Shown here piece by piece: positions 54,502-63,977 of a DNA stretch of 64,000 bases; within the stretch, counting starts at the first letter, position 1; every line of letters starts with the position of its first letter. Location of the stretch: the NCBI GenBank assembly GCA_006226425.1, contig SBGX01000032.1, forward strand, positions 104,493-168,492, in the 5' to 3' direction. A model generated the notes under the pieces. That model was given only the letters and a program-made list of their open reading frames with translations, searched no databases and was not told the DNA's origin. This DNA comes from Bacteroidota bacterium. Lineage in GTDB: Bacteria; Bacteroidota; Bacteroidia; Flavobacteriales_D; Crocinitomicaceae. The position numbers and the translations under genes are program-made.

Positions 54502-54630
54502 AGTTCTTTTTTTGATCCGGTTTGTGAAGGACGAATATAACCATAAAATCGGTATAGCCCTTTTGGAAGAGGAAGCTTAAGAATAGCTTAACATCTGCTC
54601 TCAAATGATCGCTTAATTCTCAATTAAAGT

Positions 54631-54638
54631 TATCTTTG
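54631..54638 (+). promoter_or_regulatory. Candidate -7 promoter element for the hisS-hutH operon
   Basis: TATCTTTG is an exact consensus -7 element 23 nt before the hisS ATG, in an A/T-rich gap of about 160 nt. No good -33 element is seen. Confidence 0.5.
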
Positions 54639-54661
54639 CGCTACAAAAGAAGTTATCAGAA

Positions 54662-56053
54662 ATGTCACAAAAACCAGCAATTCCAAAAGGAACCAGAGAC
54701 TTTATGCCACTTGAAATGGCCCGGAGGAATTACTTATTTGATACCATTAGGAAAGCATTTAAAAAATATGGCTTTGCCCCGATCGAAACCCCTTCCTTTG
54801 AGAAGTCCTCCACATTGATGGGGAAGTATGGTGAAGAAGGAGATCGACTCATTTTTCGCATTTTGAATTCGGGAGAAAAGTTGAAAAAAGCCGATTTGGC
54901 AGCTTTGGATGAAGGAAAGTTGGCTCGTTTTGCTACTTCCCTTTCGGAAAAGGCGCTTCGCTACGATTTAACCGTGCCTTTTGCACGTTTCGTGGTACAG
55001 CATCAAAGTGAATTGAGTTTCCCTTTCAAACGTTATCAAATTCAGGCGGTCTGGAGAGCAGACCGACCCCAACATGGAAGATATCAGGAGTTTTATCAAT
55101 GTGATGCAGATGTGGTCGGAAGTGATTCCCTGATGTACGAAGTGGAGCTGATTCACTTGTTTGATGAGGTGCTTTCGGAATTAAGGATCCCTTCTTTTAC
55201 GATCAAAGTGAATAACCGAAAGATTCTTTCGGGAATAGCGGAGATCACGGGTGAGGGAGAACGACTGATTGCCATGACGGTAGCTTTGGATAAGTTGGAT
55301 AAGATTGGTCGTGATGGAGTGGAGAAGGAGATGCGGGAAAAAGGCATTTCCGAACAGGCTATTCAGGCCATTGGCAGCTTGTTTGAGCTGGAAGGAAGTC
55401 CTGTTGAACAGTTGGGGCAACTCAAGTCCTTTTTGGCAGAGAGCGAAATTGGAATGAAAGGAATTGAGGAGCTGGAATACGTGTTGGGAGAAGTACAGGA
55501 TTTAGGACTTCGGAAAGCGGAGTTGGTTTTTGACGTGACCCTTGCAAGAGGATTGAACTATTATACAGGCGCCATCTTCGAGGTGGAGGCCAATGGGGTG
55601 AAGATGGGGAGTATTTGTGGTGGAGGACGTTATGATGACCTGACAGGATTATTTGGTCTGAAAGGAGTTTCTGGTGTCGGAATTTCTTTCGGGGCCGATC
55701 GGATTTATGATGTGTTGACGGAATTGAAACTGTTTCCCGAAGAAACGGACCTCGGATTGAGTGTCTTGTTTTTGAATTTTGGTGAAAAAGAGGAACGTCA
55801 GGCATTTCGCCTGGTACATGAATTGAGGACATACGGCGTGGATACAGAGCTATATCCCAAAGCGGCTAAAATTCAGAAACAGATGAAGTATGCGAATGAT
55901 CGAAAGGTTCGATGGGTTGCCTTATTGGGAGAAAGTGAGATGGAAGCCGGGCAGGTCGTATTGAAGGAAATGTCTTCCGGCGAACAGCATGTGTATGGTT
56001 GGGAAGAGTTTAAAAAAATGATGAAAAAGTATGCAGAAGAAAATCATAGATAA
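54662..56053 (+). CDS. hisS: Histidine--tRNA ligase
   Basis: This 463-residue class II synthetase charges tRNA-His. Motif 1 lies near KYGFAPIETPSFE, motif 2 in FKRYQIQAVWRADRPQ (followed by EFYQCDADVVG), and the histidine A motif in ARGLNYYTGAIFE. Motif 3 lies near GVSGVGISFGADRI, and a C-terminal anticodon-binding domain follows. The length is slightly above that of Escherichia coli HisS. Its 3' end overlaps the start of a histidine ammonia-lyase-like gene by 23 nt, an unusual partner. Confidence 0.96.
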   Translation: MSQKPAIPKGTRDFMPLEMARRNYLFDTIRKAFKKYGFAPIETPSFEKSSTLMGKYGEEGDRLIFRILNSGEKLKKADLAALDEGKLARFATSLSEKALRYDLTVPFARFVVQHQSELSFPFKRYQIQAVWRADRPQHGRYQEFYQCDADVVGSDSLMYEVELIHLFDEVLSELRIPSFTIKVNNRKILSGIAEITGEGERLIAMTVALDKLDKIGRDGVEKEMREKGISEQAIQAIGSLFELEGSPVEQLGQLKSFLAESEIGMKGIEELEYVLGEVQDLGLRKAELVFDVTLARGLNYYTGAIFEVEANGVKMGSICGGGRYDDLTGLFGLKGVSGVGISFGADRIYDVLTELKLFPEETDLGLSVLFLNFGEKEERQAFRLVHELRTYGVDTELYPKAAKIQKQMKYANDRKVRWVALLGESEMEAGQVVLKEMSSGEQHVYGWEEFKKMMKKYAEENHR

Positions 56054-57524
56054 TTCCTGGATCTCTTTAGAAGAGATCGATGGGATGTTAGATCAGGATG
56101 TTCAATTGGAACTTCATCCAGAGGTTCGTGATAAAATTGCGTCATGTAGGGACTACCTGGATCAAAAGATAGCTGGTTCGGACCGATTGATCTATGGTGT
56201 AAATACCGGTTTTGGATCATTGTGCAATACCGCCATTTCGGAAAACGATCTGGGACAGTTACAGAAAAATCTTGTTTTTTCGCATGCCTGTGGGATGGGA
56301 GAGGAAGTTCCTACGGAGATTGTTCGTCGAATGTTGTTACTGAAAATCTTGGGGCTCTCGCACGGGCATTCGGGAGTTCAGGTGGCAACCGTAGAACGAC
56401 TGATTTTCTTTTTCAATGAAAAAATTTGTCCGGTGGTTTACCAACAAGGGAGTCTTGGCGCATCCGGTGATTTGGCGCCTTTGGCACATTTGGTACTTCC
56501 GTTGTTAGGAGAGGGGGAAGTGCGCATCAATGGCGAGCGGATACATTCGGGGGAATTAGCCCAAAAGTATGGTGTTGAACCCATCGAACTAAGATCGAAA
56601 GAAGGACTTGCGTTGTTGAACGGAACCCAATTCATGAGTGCCTTTGCAAGTCATGGAGTGAGTCATGGAAAAAGATTGTTGAAGCAATTTAATCTGATAG
56701 GAGCACTTTCTCTGGAGGCTTATGACGGAAGAAAAGAACCATTCCAGGCGAATGTAAATGGAATTCGGAATCAAAAGGGGCAGATCAGCGTCGCTGAAGA
56801 AATGAGAGAGATCTTGTCGGGAAGTGAATTGATTGAGCGGAACAAAGTACATGTTCAGGATCCATATTCTTTTCGATGTATTCCTCAGGTTCATGGGGCC
56901 TCCATGGATGCCTTGTCGTATTGTGAGGAAATAGTGAATCGGGAGGTGAATGCCGTTACCGATAACCCGACGATCTTTCCAGAGGAAGATGATGTGGTTT
57001 CTGCGGGGAATTTCCACGGACAACCTTTGGCACTGGCCATGGATTTCCTGGCGATTGCTTTGGCGGAATTAGGAAGTATTTCGGAGCGAAGAGTTTATAA
57101 ACTGATCTCCGGAACAAGAGATTTGCCTGCTTTTCTGGTAGCGCATCCAGGTCTTAATTCTGGATTTATGATTCCGCAGTACACGGCGGCCTCCATTGTT
57201 AGTCAGAATAAACAACTGTGTCATCCGGCCAGTGTGGATACGATTGATTCGTCCAACGGACAGGAGGATCATGTCAGTATGGGAGCAAATGGAGCAACCA
57301 AATTGTATCGGGTGATTGAAAATTGCTATGCTATCCAGGGGATTGAATTGTTGAATGCAGCCCAGGCAATCGAGTTCAGGAGACCGGCAAAAAGTTCACC
57401 GAAACTTGAAAAATTGTTAGCTGATTACCGTAAGTACGTATCTTTTGTACAGGATGATTGTTACATGCATCCTGAAATGAAGAAAAGTGCCGTTTACGTA
57501 AAAGAACGATTATGTCAGATATGA
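56031..57524 (+). CDS. hutH: Histidine ammonia-lyase-type MIO enzyme
   Basis: A 497-residue aromatic amino acid ammonia-lyase. The self-forming MIO cofactor comes from A144-S145-G146 in SLGASGDLAPLAH, and the substrate-selectivity pair is S84-H85 in LVFSHACGMG. Ser-His is the histidine-specific form, while tyrosine lyases have His-Leu and phenylalanine lyases Phe-Leu. YGVNTGFG and NGTQFMSA are typical. It deaminates histidine to urocanate. Other hut genes are absent; the gene starts 23 nt inside hisS, so the two are coupled. Confidence 0.88.
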   Translation: MQKKIIDNSWISLEEIDGMLDQDVQLELHPEVRDKIASCRDYLDQKIAGSDRLIYGVNTGFGSLCNTAISENDLGQLQKNLVFSHACGMGEEVPTEIVRRMLLLKILGLSHGHSGVQVATVERLIFFFNEKICPVVYQQGSLGASGDLAPLAHLVLPLLGEGEVRINGERIHSGELAQKYGVEPIELRSKEGLALLNGTQFMSAFASHGVSHGKRLLKQFNLIGALSLEAYDGRKEPFQANVNGIRNQKGQISVAEEMREILSGSELIERNKVHVQDPYSFRCIPQVHGASMDALSYCEEIVNREVNAVTDNPTIFPEEDDVVSAGNFHGQPLALAMDFLAIALAELGSISERRVYKLISGTRDLPAFLVAHPGLNSGFMIPQYTAASIVSQNKQLCHPASVDTIDSSNGQEDHVSMGANGATKLYRVIENCYAIQGIELLNAAQAIEFRRPAKSSPKLEKLLADYRKYVSFVQDDCYMHPEMKKSAVYVKERLCQI

Positions 57525-58012
57525 GTCAGGCCCCCAGGAAGAGGCCAATCTTTTTGAGGATTCTGGCCATTTTGAGTTTTGTATATGTTAGTCTAGGACT
57601 GGTGGCTAATCTGGGTGCCCTTTTTCAGGGGCCCTTCAGTCCGGAAGAGATCGATGAAATTCAGGCAGATTCTTACGAAAGTATTGATCAGCTGAGAGAG
57701 ATGGGGTACAGCGATTTGTCTGATGTGATGGAATCTTCGCTGAGGATAGAACAATATGTCAACGATAATATTTACGAACACAGTTTATTGTCTGTATTGG
57801 TTTTGTTATTTGGTTTTTATGGAGTTTACCTGATGTTTCGGGGAAGAAGAAGAGGCTTTCATATATACATCATCTATAGTATAATGAGTGCCGTACTTGT
57901 ATACGTTAGTGTGCCCATTGGAGATGTGCCTCTGGCATTTACGCTGATTAGTTTGGGGATTTCGGCCTTGTTTGTTTGGATGTACAGCCGAAACATGCAC
58001 TACATGAAATAG
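57512..58012 (+). CDS. Uncharacterised membrane protein
   Basis: A 166-residue protein with four predicted transmembrane helices at about residues 14-34, 87-107, 116-134 and 140-158, and an extracytoplasmic acidic loop between the first two. No family is recognised. The ATG at 57512 overlaps the hutH stop by 13 nt, and a second in-frame ATG at 57521 forms an exact ATGA overlap, so either may be the start. It is the third gene of the hisS-hutH unit and converges with the M1 peptidase gene, 8 nt between stops. Confidence 0.75.
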   Translation: MSDMSQAPRKRPIFLRILAILSFVYVSLGLVANLGALFQGPFSPEEIDEIQADSYESIDQLREMGYSDLSDVMESSLRIEQYVNDNIYEHSLLSVLVLLFGFYGVYLMFRGRRRGFHIYIIYSIMSAVLVYVSVPIGDVPLAFTLISLGISALFVWMYSRNMHYMK

Positions 58013-58020
58013 TTCAAATC

Positions 58021-59931
58021 CTAGTTGGGGTGATACTTCAGAAGATCATCCATCGTTTTCACGGAAATGGAGTGGTAGTTCTTTCTCGCTTCTCGATAAA
58101 CCTGATGAGCAAAAGACATGTTCTTTTCGCTTTTGGCTAGTTCCCGGTAAATCGGCAGTAGAAATTTTCGACGACCAACCTTTTTTAGCAACTTAGCCAT
58201 TTCTGGACGCAATTCATCATAGCCTGCCTGGATTCCCAGAACATACCATTCAGTCATAATCTCAGCATTTCCACAAGCTTTAAAATTCAGGTGTTCATCA
58301 ACAAGTTTGAGTTGAGCGATGTCGATGTCCCGAGGCAATTTTCGGATAAATGCCTGCCATTCTTGCGTCACATAATCAGATCGTTTTAGGTTTTTACCCT
58401 TGAAGATGTTCTTCCCTTCGGCCAACTGAACTGCTAATGCTTCGACGTGCTCAAAACGAGGAGAATGGAGTCTGACACAGTTATCAGGAATTCCTTTTCC
58501 GTACAACCAGTCTTTGGTGTTAAAGTTAATCCCTTCTGGAATCAAAAGATGTTCCTGCAAGTAAGCTTCAAACATCTCCGTCGTTAGGGTCTGGAATTTG
58601 TAAGCCTTAAAATAAGCTTTCATGAAGGCATCGAATTTTGCTCTTCCAACGGTTTCTTCCAGCGTTTTCAGGAAGAAAGCTCCCTTGACGTATGCGATCG
58701 AAGTCATGCCCTCATCCGGATCACGACCGTCCAAAGCAAGCTTGAGGTAAGTATCGTTCGGGTGATCTCCGGCCTGGATGTCCTTCACTTCTTGTTCCAG
58801 TTCCTGGAATTCGATGAGTGCCAGGATATCTGCAACTTCTTTTCCGTAAAGCGCTTCCATAATCCGATTCTCGAAATAAACCGTAAAGCCTTCATTTAAC
58901 CAAAAGTCATCCCAGGTAGCGTTCGTTACCAGGTTCCCTGACCAGGAATGCGCCAATTCGTGGGCAATGACAGAGATCAGGCTTCGGTCACCAGCAATCA
59001 GGGTTGGATTAGCAAAGGTCAATCGTGGGTTTTCCATACCGCCAAAAGGGAAGGAATAAGGAAGGATAATCACATCGTATTGCTCCCATTCGTACTTTCC
59101 GTAAAGGTCTTCTGCTGTTTGGATCATTTTATTGAGGTCCACAAATTCCCATGCAACCGCATTGATCAGTTCAGGCTCAGTATAAACACCACAATTTTTT
59201 CCCAACGAACGATAGGAAAGATTTCCAACAGCCAGGGCAATCAGGTACGCTGGAATCGGTTGGTGCATCTCGAAGTGGTATTTTCCCTGTTTGTTTCGTT
59301 GAGTTGGATTTTTAGCACTCATGACTGCCATCAGATCCGTCGGAACCTGGACGTCAGCAGAGTATGTGATTCGATTCGCTGGGGTATCCTGACAAGGAAT
59401 CCAGGTTCGGGTAAGAATGGCTTGTCCCTGAGTATAAAGGTATGGATGCTTTTTCCCTTCGGTCAACTGCGGATCTAGCCAATCCAGTGCCCCAGAGTGA
59501 TCAGTCGTTTTGTAATAGATGTTTACGTTTTCGGTGTTTTGCTTGATTTTTACACTAAGAGGAGCACCCAGGATTTCGTCTTCCTGTCCGATGACATAAT
59601 CCGTGTTGATTTCATTTCCCTTGGATCCGATAGTTACCTTTTGAATTTCAAGTCCTCGAATATCGAAGATGGCAGTATCTGTACCAAGATTAGTCATTTC
59701 GTGTCGCGCAACACCGTAAATGGTCTTGGTGCTAAAATCAACTTCCAGTTCCAGATGCAAATGCTTCGTTCTAATCTCGTTAGTATTCGCATAACTATGT
59801 GCATCCCTGACCTGTTGGGAAATTTTGACTTTCTTCGAATTGGCTTCGTTTTCAAGGGCTTCATTTCCTCCGCAAGCACTAAAAAGTGGCAGTAGAAACA
59901 ACACAAATAAACTTGAAAAAGGTATTTTCAT
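58021..59931 (-). CDS. M1 family aminopeptidase lipoprotein (leukotriene A4 hydrolase-like)
   Basis: A 636-residue protein from ATG 59931; the longer frame to 59952 adds seven residues before a good lipoprotein signal. The lipobox is LFSAC. The M1 catalytic set is complete: the substrate-binding FGGMENP, zinc motif HELAHSWSGN and the third ligand glutamate in WLNEGFTVYFE. A C-terminal helical ARM-like domain completes the leukotriene A4 hydrolase type layout. It should be a membrane-attached periplasmic or surface aminopeptidase. A TATTTTTG -7 element is at 59950-59957 on the minus strand. Confidence 0.94.
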   Translation of the reverse strand: MKIPFSSLFVLFLLPLFSACGGNEALENEANSKKVKISQQVRDAHSYANTNEIRTKHLHLELEVDFSTKTIYGVARHEMTNLGTDTAIFDIRGLEIQKVTIGSKGNEINTDYVIGQEDEILGAPLSVKIKQNTENVNIYYKTTDHSGALDWLDPQLTEGKKHPYLYTQGQAILTRTWIPCQDTPANRITYSADVQVPTDLMAVMSAKNPTQRNKQGKYHFEMHQPIPAYLIALAVGNLSYRSLGKNCGVYTEPELINAVAWEFVDLNKMIQTAEDLYGKYEWEQYDVIILPYSFPFGGMENPRLTFANPTLIAGDRSLISVIAHELAHSWSGNLVTNATWDDFWLNEGFTVYFENRIMEALYGKEVADILALIEFQELEQEVKDIQAGDHPNDTYLKLALDGRDPDEGMTSIAYVKGAFFLKTLEETVGRAKFDAFMKAYFKAYKFQTLTTEMFEAYLQEHLLIPEGINFNTKDWLYGKGIPDNCVRLHSPRFEHVEALAVQLAEGKNIFKGKNLKRSDYVTQEWQAFIRKLPRDIDIAQLKLVDEHLNFKACGNAEIMTEWYVLGIQAGYDELRPEMAKLLKKVGRRKFLLPIYRELAKSEKNMSFAHQVYREARKNYHSISVKTMDDLLKYHPN

Positions 59932-60166
59932 CGCATAATAATATGGCTGCAAAAATAGATTTTTTAGGAAAACAGGCGGTATTTATCCCGTCTTTTTAGA
60001 CCAATGCCAAAATATCATAAACGAGCGGCACTTCCAGGGCGATTCAACGAAAGAATTCTTTTCTCAATGCAGGCTTCAAAAAATGGACGGACCAGTAAAG
60101 AAAAATCGGGAGAAGAGAAAAGAGACAGCTCGTTTACAAACTATGGCTGAATTCAAAATTTTGTAT

Positions 60167-60174
60167 TATTTTCG
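60167..60174 (+). promoter_or_regulatory. Possible -7 promoter element for the POT transporter gene
   Basis: TATTTTCG fits the TAnnTTCG variant 39 nt before the ATG at 60214. No -33 element is at a proper distance, so this is weak. Confidence 0.3.
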
Positions 60175-60213
60175 GCATTTGGATTTTAATAAATATTAAC
60201 GAAAGAATATATT

Positions 60214-61998
60214 ATGTCATCAAGTTCGTCAAAACATCCCAAGGGGCTTTACCTGTTATTTACAGTTGAAATGTGGGAGCGCTTTTCCTATTATGGAATG
60301 CGGGCTATCTTTATTCTGTATCTGACTAAGGCACTTTTGATTGATACAAAAGTAGCTGGGGGGATTTACGGAACCTACACTTCCCTGGTGTATGCTACTC
60401 CACTGTTGGGAGGTTTTATTGCAGACCGCTATTGGGGAAATAGAAGATCCATTTTTGTTGGGGGAATTCTCATGGCGATTGCGCAGTTTATGATGTTTTT
60501 CAGTGCGAGCTTGTATGAAAACACTTCGACATCTATTCCAATTATGTATGTGGCATTGGGATTCTTGATTCTGGGGAATGGATTCTTTAAACCAAACATT
60601 TCATCCATGGTAGGTTCGCTGTATCCAAAGGGAGATTCTCGAATTGACTCAGCCTACACGATTTTCTATATGGGGATCAACGCCGGAGCTTTGATTGCAC
60701 CGCTTGTTTGTGGTGGACTCGGAGATACTGGAAGCGCAGCAGACTTTCGATATGGTTTCCTCGCAGCCGGAATCGGGATGGTGATCGGAACAATCATTAT
60801 GTTGATGTATCAAAATAAATACATTGTAACCCCAGAGGGAGAACCGATCGGAATGAAGCCATCATTTTACAAGAAGCAGGCGAACTCTGGTAGTTTGGAT
60901 GGAGAAGGATCAGGTGAAGGACTGACAAAAATTGAGCGAGACCGAATTTTAGCCATTTTCATTATTACGGCATTCGTAATTGCATTCTGGGCGGCGTTTG
61001 AACAAGCCGGAGCCTCGCTGACGATTTTTGCGGATCAGAATACGGATCGAAGCATTTTTGGTTGGACGATGCCGGCATCTTATTTCCAGTCAATCAACCC
61101 GATTTTTATTGTGGCCTTTGCACCATTGTTCTCCGTGTTGTGGTCTACCTTGAGTCGAAGAGGGAAAGAACCGAGTTCTCCGATGAAAATGGTGTGGGGT
61201 CTGGCAATTTTGGCTTTGGGTTATGTATTGATTGCTTTTAGTGTGAAAGGAATCGGGATGGAAGAAAAGATTTCCATGTTCTTCCTGATTGGGATGTACT
61301 TCCTGCACACTTGTGGTGAGTTAGCTATTTCTCCGGTAGGACTATCTGTGGTAAACAAACTTTCTCCGAAACGTTTTGCATCAATGATGATGGCAGTATT
61401 CTTCCTTTCGTCGGTTGTTGGAAACATGACGGCAGGATTGTTTTCGGGATTGATTCCGCAGCCAAAAGTAAAAGAGGTATTGGTATCAAAGGAATCAGGT
61501 TTTTCACAAGATGAGGTATTGGAATCAACGGTTTATTTGCTAAATAAATCGGAAAATCCAATGGAGCCTGCAGTACTTGGGGCTTATGAAGATAAAGTGA
61601 AAGAAGCCGGAAAAAAGCTGGATCGTGAGAAACTGGCTGAAGCAGATACACTCTATTCACGAGAGGCAAAAGCCGTTCAGGGAAATTTAGAGGGAGGAAA
61701 GAAGGTGATCTTTGCGGATTTGGAAAATTACAAGACGAAATATTCAGGAATTGCACTGGATCAGTCGTTGATTGAAAAGTACAAGGGGAACAAGGAAGTC
61801 ATTGTACGAAGTATTTCGATCGATGAGAAACACGCAGGAACAATCGTTTTTGAGAATACCGAGAGCTCATTGTTTGGATTCAAAATAAATACCTTGTATT
61901 CCTTTTTCATCATCTTTATTATTATGTCAGGAGCCACCAGCGTGTTATTGTTGGTGCTGCATAAGCGGGTAGAGAAATTGATGCACGGAATCAGATAA
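60214..61998 (+). CDS. POT family proton-dependent oligopeptide transporter
   Basis: A 594-residue inner-membrane symporter for di- and tripeptides. The proton-coupling motif EMWERFSYYGMR is at about residues 14-25. The PTR signature regions ADRYWGNRRS, GNGFFKPNISSMVGSLY and FYMGINAGALIAP follow, and the N-terminal half carries the expected helix pattern. A hydrophilic insertion of about 145 residues lies between the penultimate helix (ends near residue 405) and the last one (from about 557). A terminator follows the gene. Confidence 0.93.
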   Translation: MSSSSSKHPKGLYLLFTVEMWERFSYYGMRAIFILYLTKALLIDTKVAGGIYGTYTSLVYATPLLGGFIADRYWGNRRSIFVGGILMAIAQFMMFFSASLYENTSTSIPIMYVALGFLILGNGFFKPNISSMVGSLYPKGDSRIDSAYTIFYMGINAGALIAPLVCGGLGDTGSAADFRYGFLAAGIGMVIGTIIMLMYQNKYIVTPEGEPIGMKPSFYKKQANSGSLDGEGSGEGLTKIERDRILAIFIITAFVIAFWAAFEQAGASLTIFADQNTDRSIFGWTMPASYFQSINPIFIVAFAPLFSVLWSTLSRRGKEPSSPMKMVWGLAILALGYVLIAFSVKGIGMEEKISMFFLIGMYFLHTCGELAISPVGLSVVNKLSPKRFASMMMAVFFLSSVVGNMTAGLFSGLIPQPKVKEVLVSKESGFSQDEVLESTVYLLNKSENPMEPAVLGAYEDKVKEAGKKLDREKLAEADTLYSREAKAVQGNLEGGKKVIFADLENYKTKYSGIALDQSLIEKYKGNKEVIVRSISIDEKHAGTIVFENTESSLFGFKINTLYSFFIIFIIMSGATSVLLLVLHKRVEKLMHGIR

Positions 61999-62015
61999 TA
62001 TAAAGAGTACGGATT

Positions 62016-62046
62016 GAAATCCTCCAGGTATCCCTGGGGGATTTTC
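62016..62046 (+). terminator. Intrinsic terminator after the POT transporter gene
   Basis: A 12-bp stem (62017-62028 with 62033-62044, one G-T pair) closes a four-base loop TATC and is followed by a short T stretch that is itself part of the stem. It lies 18 nt after the stop codon at 61998 and before the DUF819 gene. Confidence 0.75.
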
Positions 62047-62071
62047 CATTCATGGACATTCCTAAAACAAG

Positions 62072-63736
62072 ATGAAAAGAACGATCATGACGAAATTTAA
62101 AGGTATAGCAACGGGTTTATTGGTACTTTTTGTGCTGCTGGGAGGAAGTTTGTTGGCGCAGCAGATTCAATTTCTGGATCAGCAATCGCTTAAGAAGTTA
62201 GACTTGACTACGCTGGAGTTATGTGATGCGGGCGATCCGAAAGAAATAAAGCTCGAAGATAAGAAGGGGGTATTAGTGGACTTTCGTCTAACAGATATTC
62301 CAAAATCGTATGATTCGATGGTGGTTCGCTTTGGAGAAGAGCGGATGGTAAAGAGTGAGATAGTTCCTTTTGTGCTGACAGAAATCTCTGATCCGGTATC
62401 GTTACAGATTGAAGTGTATCAAAAGGGGAGTCGCGTAGGATCTTTTGGAGAGGGGGAACATCTGTTTGTGGTGAAGGCTGGAGAAAATGTGAAAGAATCC
62501 GAAGAGCCGTTTTTCAAGAGAGATACGGTCGTGATGGGATTGCTGGCGATTGTGCTGGCTCTAATCTTTTATACGGCTTCCAGAGAGACACGCTTTTGGA
62601 AGCGATTTTATACGGTAGTTCCGGCATTGTTACTTTGTTATTTGATTCCTGCATTGCTTAGTTCCTTTGGATTGATTTCGGAAGATTATTCCAATCTCTA
62701 TAGCATGGCTAAGAATTACCTTTTGCCGGGAGCACTTGTATTGATGACATTGGGGATTGATTTTAAAGGCTTGCTTAACCTGGGACCAAAAGCATTGATT
62801 ATGTTTTTAACGGCTACGGTGGGAATCATCATTGGCGGACCCCTGACCATTTTGATCTTTTCATACATAGATCCGGATTTGGTTGGAGGAGTTGGGAATG
62901 ATGCCACCTGGAGAGGGTTTGCGACTCTGGCCGGAAGTTGGATTGGAGGAGGAGCGAACCAGGCAGCCATGCTGGAGACCTATAAATACAACCCGGATTT
63001 ATACGGGAAGATGGTGACGATAGACATCGTGGTGGCTAACTTGTGGATGGCTTTCTTGTTGTGGGCAGCTGCCCGGTCGGATAAATTTGATCGTTGGTTG
63101 AAGGCGGATTCATCTTCGATTGAGGACCTAAAAAAGCGTACGGTGGATTATCAATCATCGATATCGAGGACACCAAATTTGACAGATTATATGGTGATTT
63201 TAGGAATTACCTTTGGTGTTGTTGGGATATCTCATTTTTTCGGAAGCGATATATCAGCCTTTTTTGAAGAAAGTTTAGGAAAGGAATCTCCTTTTGCATC
63301 TTCATTTTTCTGGTTGGTGGTTCTGGCAACTACTGGAGGTTTATTGCTTTCCATGACAAAGTTGAGGTCTTATGAAGGAGCTGGAGCTTCAAAAATAGGA
63401 AGCGTATTTATTTATATTCTGGTGGTCACGATCGGAATGAAGATGGGATTAGAGCAGGCTTTGAAGGAGCCTATGTTGATTTTGGTAGGAATTGTTTGGA
63501 TGTTGATTCACGTGATGATCCTGTTTGCAGTAGCTAAAATCATCAAGGCACCGTTTTTCTTTATAGCGGTTGGTTCCAAGGCGAATGTAGGAGGGGCGGC
63601 ATCAGCTCCGGTAGTTGCTTCGGCATTTCATCCATCGTTAGCTTCGGTAGGAGCGTTATTGGCGGTGTTAGGTTATGCACTCGGAACCTATGGGGCTATT
63701 TTATGTGCGGAAATGATGCGCATGGTGGCGCCATAA
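62072..63736 (+). CDS. DUF819 family permease with an extra N-terminal periplasmic domain
   Basis: A 554-residue protein. The C-terminal 400 residues match the DUF819 (YjcL-like) membrane family, with about ten helices and the conserved GSWIGGGANQAAMLE, NVGGAASAPVVA and GYALGTYGA. DUF819 members are thought to be transporters of unknown substrate. Ahead of this is a signal-peptide-like helix (residues about 9-29) and a soluble beta-rich domain of about 120 residues with no recognised family (VLVDFRLTDIPKSYDSMVV). A second in-frame ATG lies five codons downstream. Start and end are well defined. Confidence 0.85.
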   Translation: MKRTIMTKFKGIATGLLVLFVLLGGSLLAQQIQFLDQQSLKKLDLTTLELCDAGDPKEIKLEDKKGVLVDFRLTDIPKSYDSMVVRFGEERMVKSEIVPFVLTEISDPVSLQIEVYQKGSRVGSFGEGEHLFVVKAGENVKESEEPFFKRDTVVMGLLAIVLALIFYTASRETRFWKRFYTVVPALLLCYLIPALLSSFGLISEDYSNLYSMAKNYLLPGALVLMTLGIDFKGLLNLGPKALIMFLTATVGIIIGGPLTILIFSYIDPDLVGGVGNDATWRGFATLAGSWIGGGANQAAMLETYKYNPDLYGKMVTIDIVVANLWMAFLLWAAARSDKFDRWLKADSSSIEDLKKRTVDYQSSISRTPNLTDYMVILGITFGVVGISHFFGSDISAFFEESLGKESPFASSFFWLVVLATTGGLLLSMTKLRSYEGAGASKIGSVFIYILVVTIGMKMGLEQALKEPMLILVGIVWMLIHVMILFAVAKIIKAPFFFIAVGSKANVGGAASAPVVASAFHPSLASVGALLAVLGYALGTYGAILCAEMMRMVAP

Positions 63737-63815
63737 GAGTTCACACTTTAATTCGAATCATTGGACGTAGTTTATAGGCGATTGATCGAATTCCCCAAAA
63801 AAAGGCGCCAAAAAA

Positions 63816-63848
63816 TTTGGAATAGAGGTTTTTAGTAGAGTATCTTTG
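63816..63848 (+). promoter_or_regulatory. Upstream tandem promoter P1, reading out of the window
   Basis: TTTG (63816-63819) and TATCTTTG (63841-63848) are exact consensus elements with a 21-nt spacer, preceded by A tracts. The start region is G/C rich (GCCCCCG) and can fold as CCCC...GGGG. No gene follows within the window. Confidence 0.65.
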
Positions 63849-63947
63849 CCCCCGCTTTTGGGGAGTCGTTCCTGGGGTTAGTGAGGGGTAAGATGAGTTG
63901 AAAAAGTGGTATTAATAAATTTTTTCAAAAAAAGTTTGTTAATAGTG

Positions 63948-63977
63948 TTGCGAGAAAGAAAAAGATGTGTAAATTTG
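63948..63977 (+). promoter_or_regulatory. Downstream tandem promoter P2, reading out of the window
   Basis: TTG (63948-63950) and TAAATTTG (63970-63977) are 19 nt apart and fit the consensus. It is followed by GCACCCCCG, very like the P1 start region. A second TTTG at 63935-63938 is farther away. The gene it serves lies beyond position 64000. Confidence 0.65.

Noticed and set aside
59960..60000. A partial inverted repeat (GGCGGTA and TCCCGTC regions) upstream of the M1 peptidase gene, looking like a terminator
   Set aside because: No gene ends there on either strand and the arms do not pair well, so it is not called as a terminator.
60004..60150. A 48-codon frame on the plus strand in the gap before the POT transporter gene, rich in lysine, arginine, serine and glutamate
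   Set aside because: It has no promoter-like element at a sensible distance, no overlap or coupling with a neighbour and no recognisable domain. The length is within chance expectation for a gap of this size.
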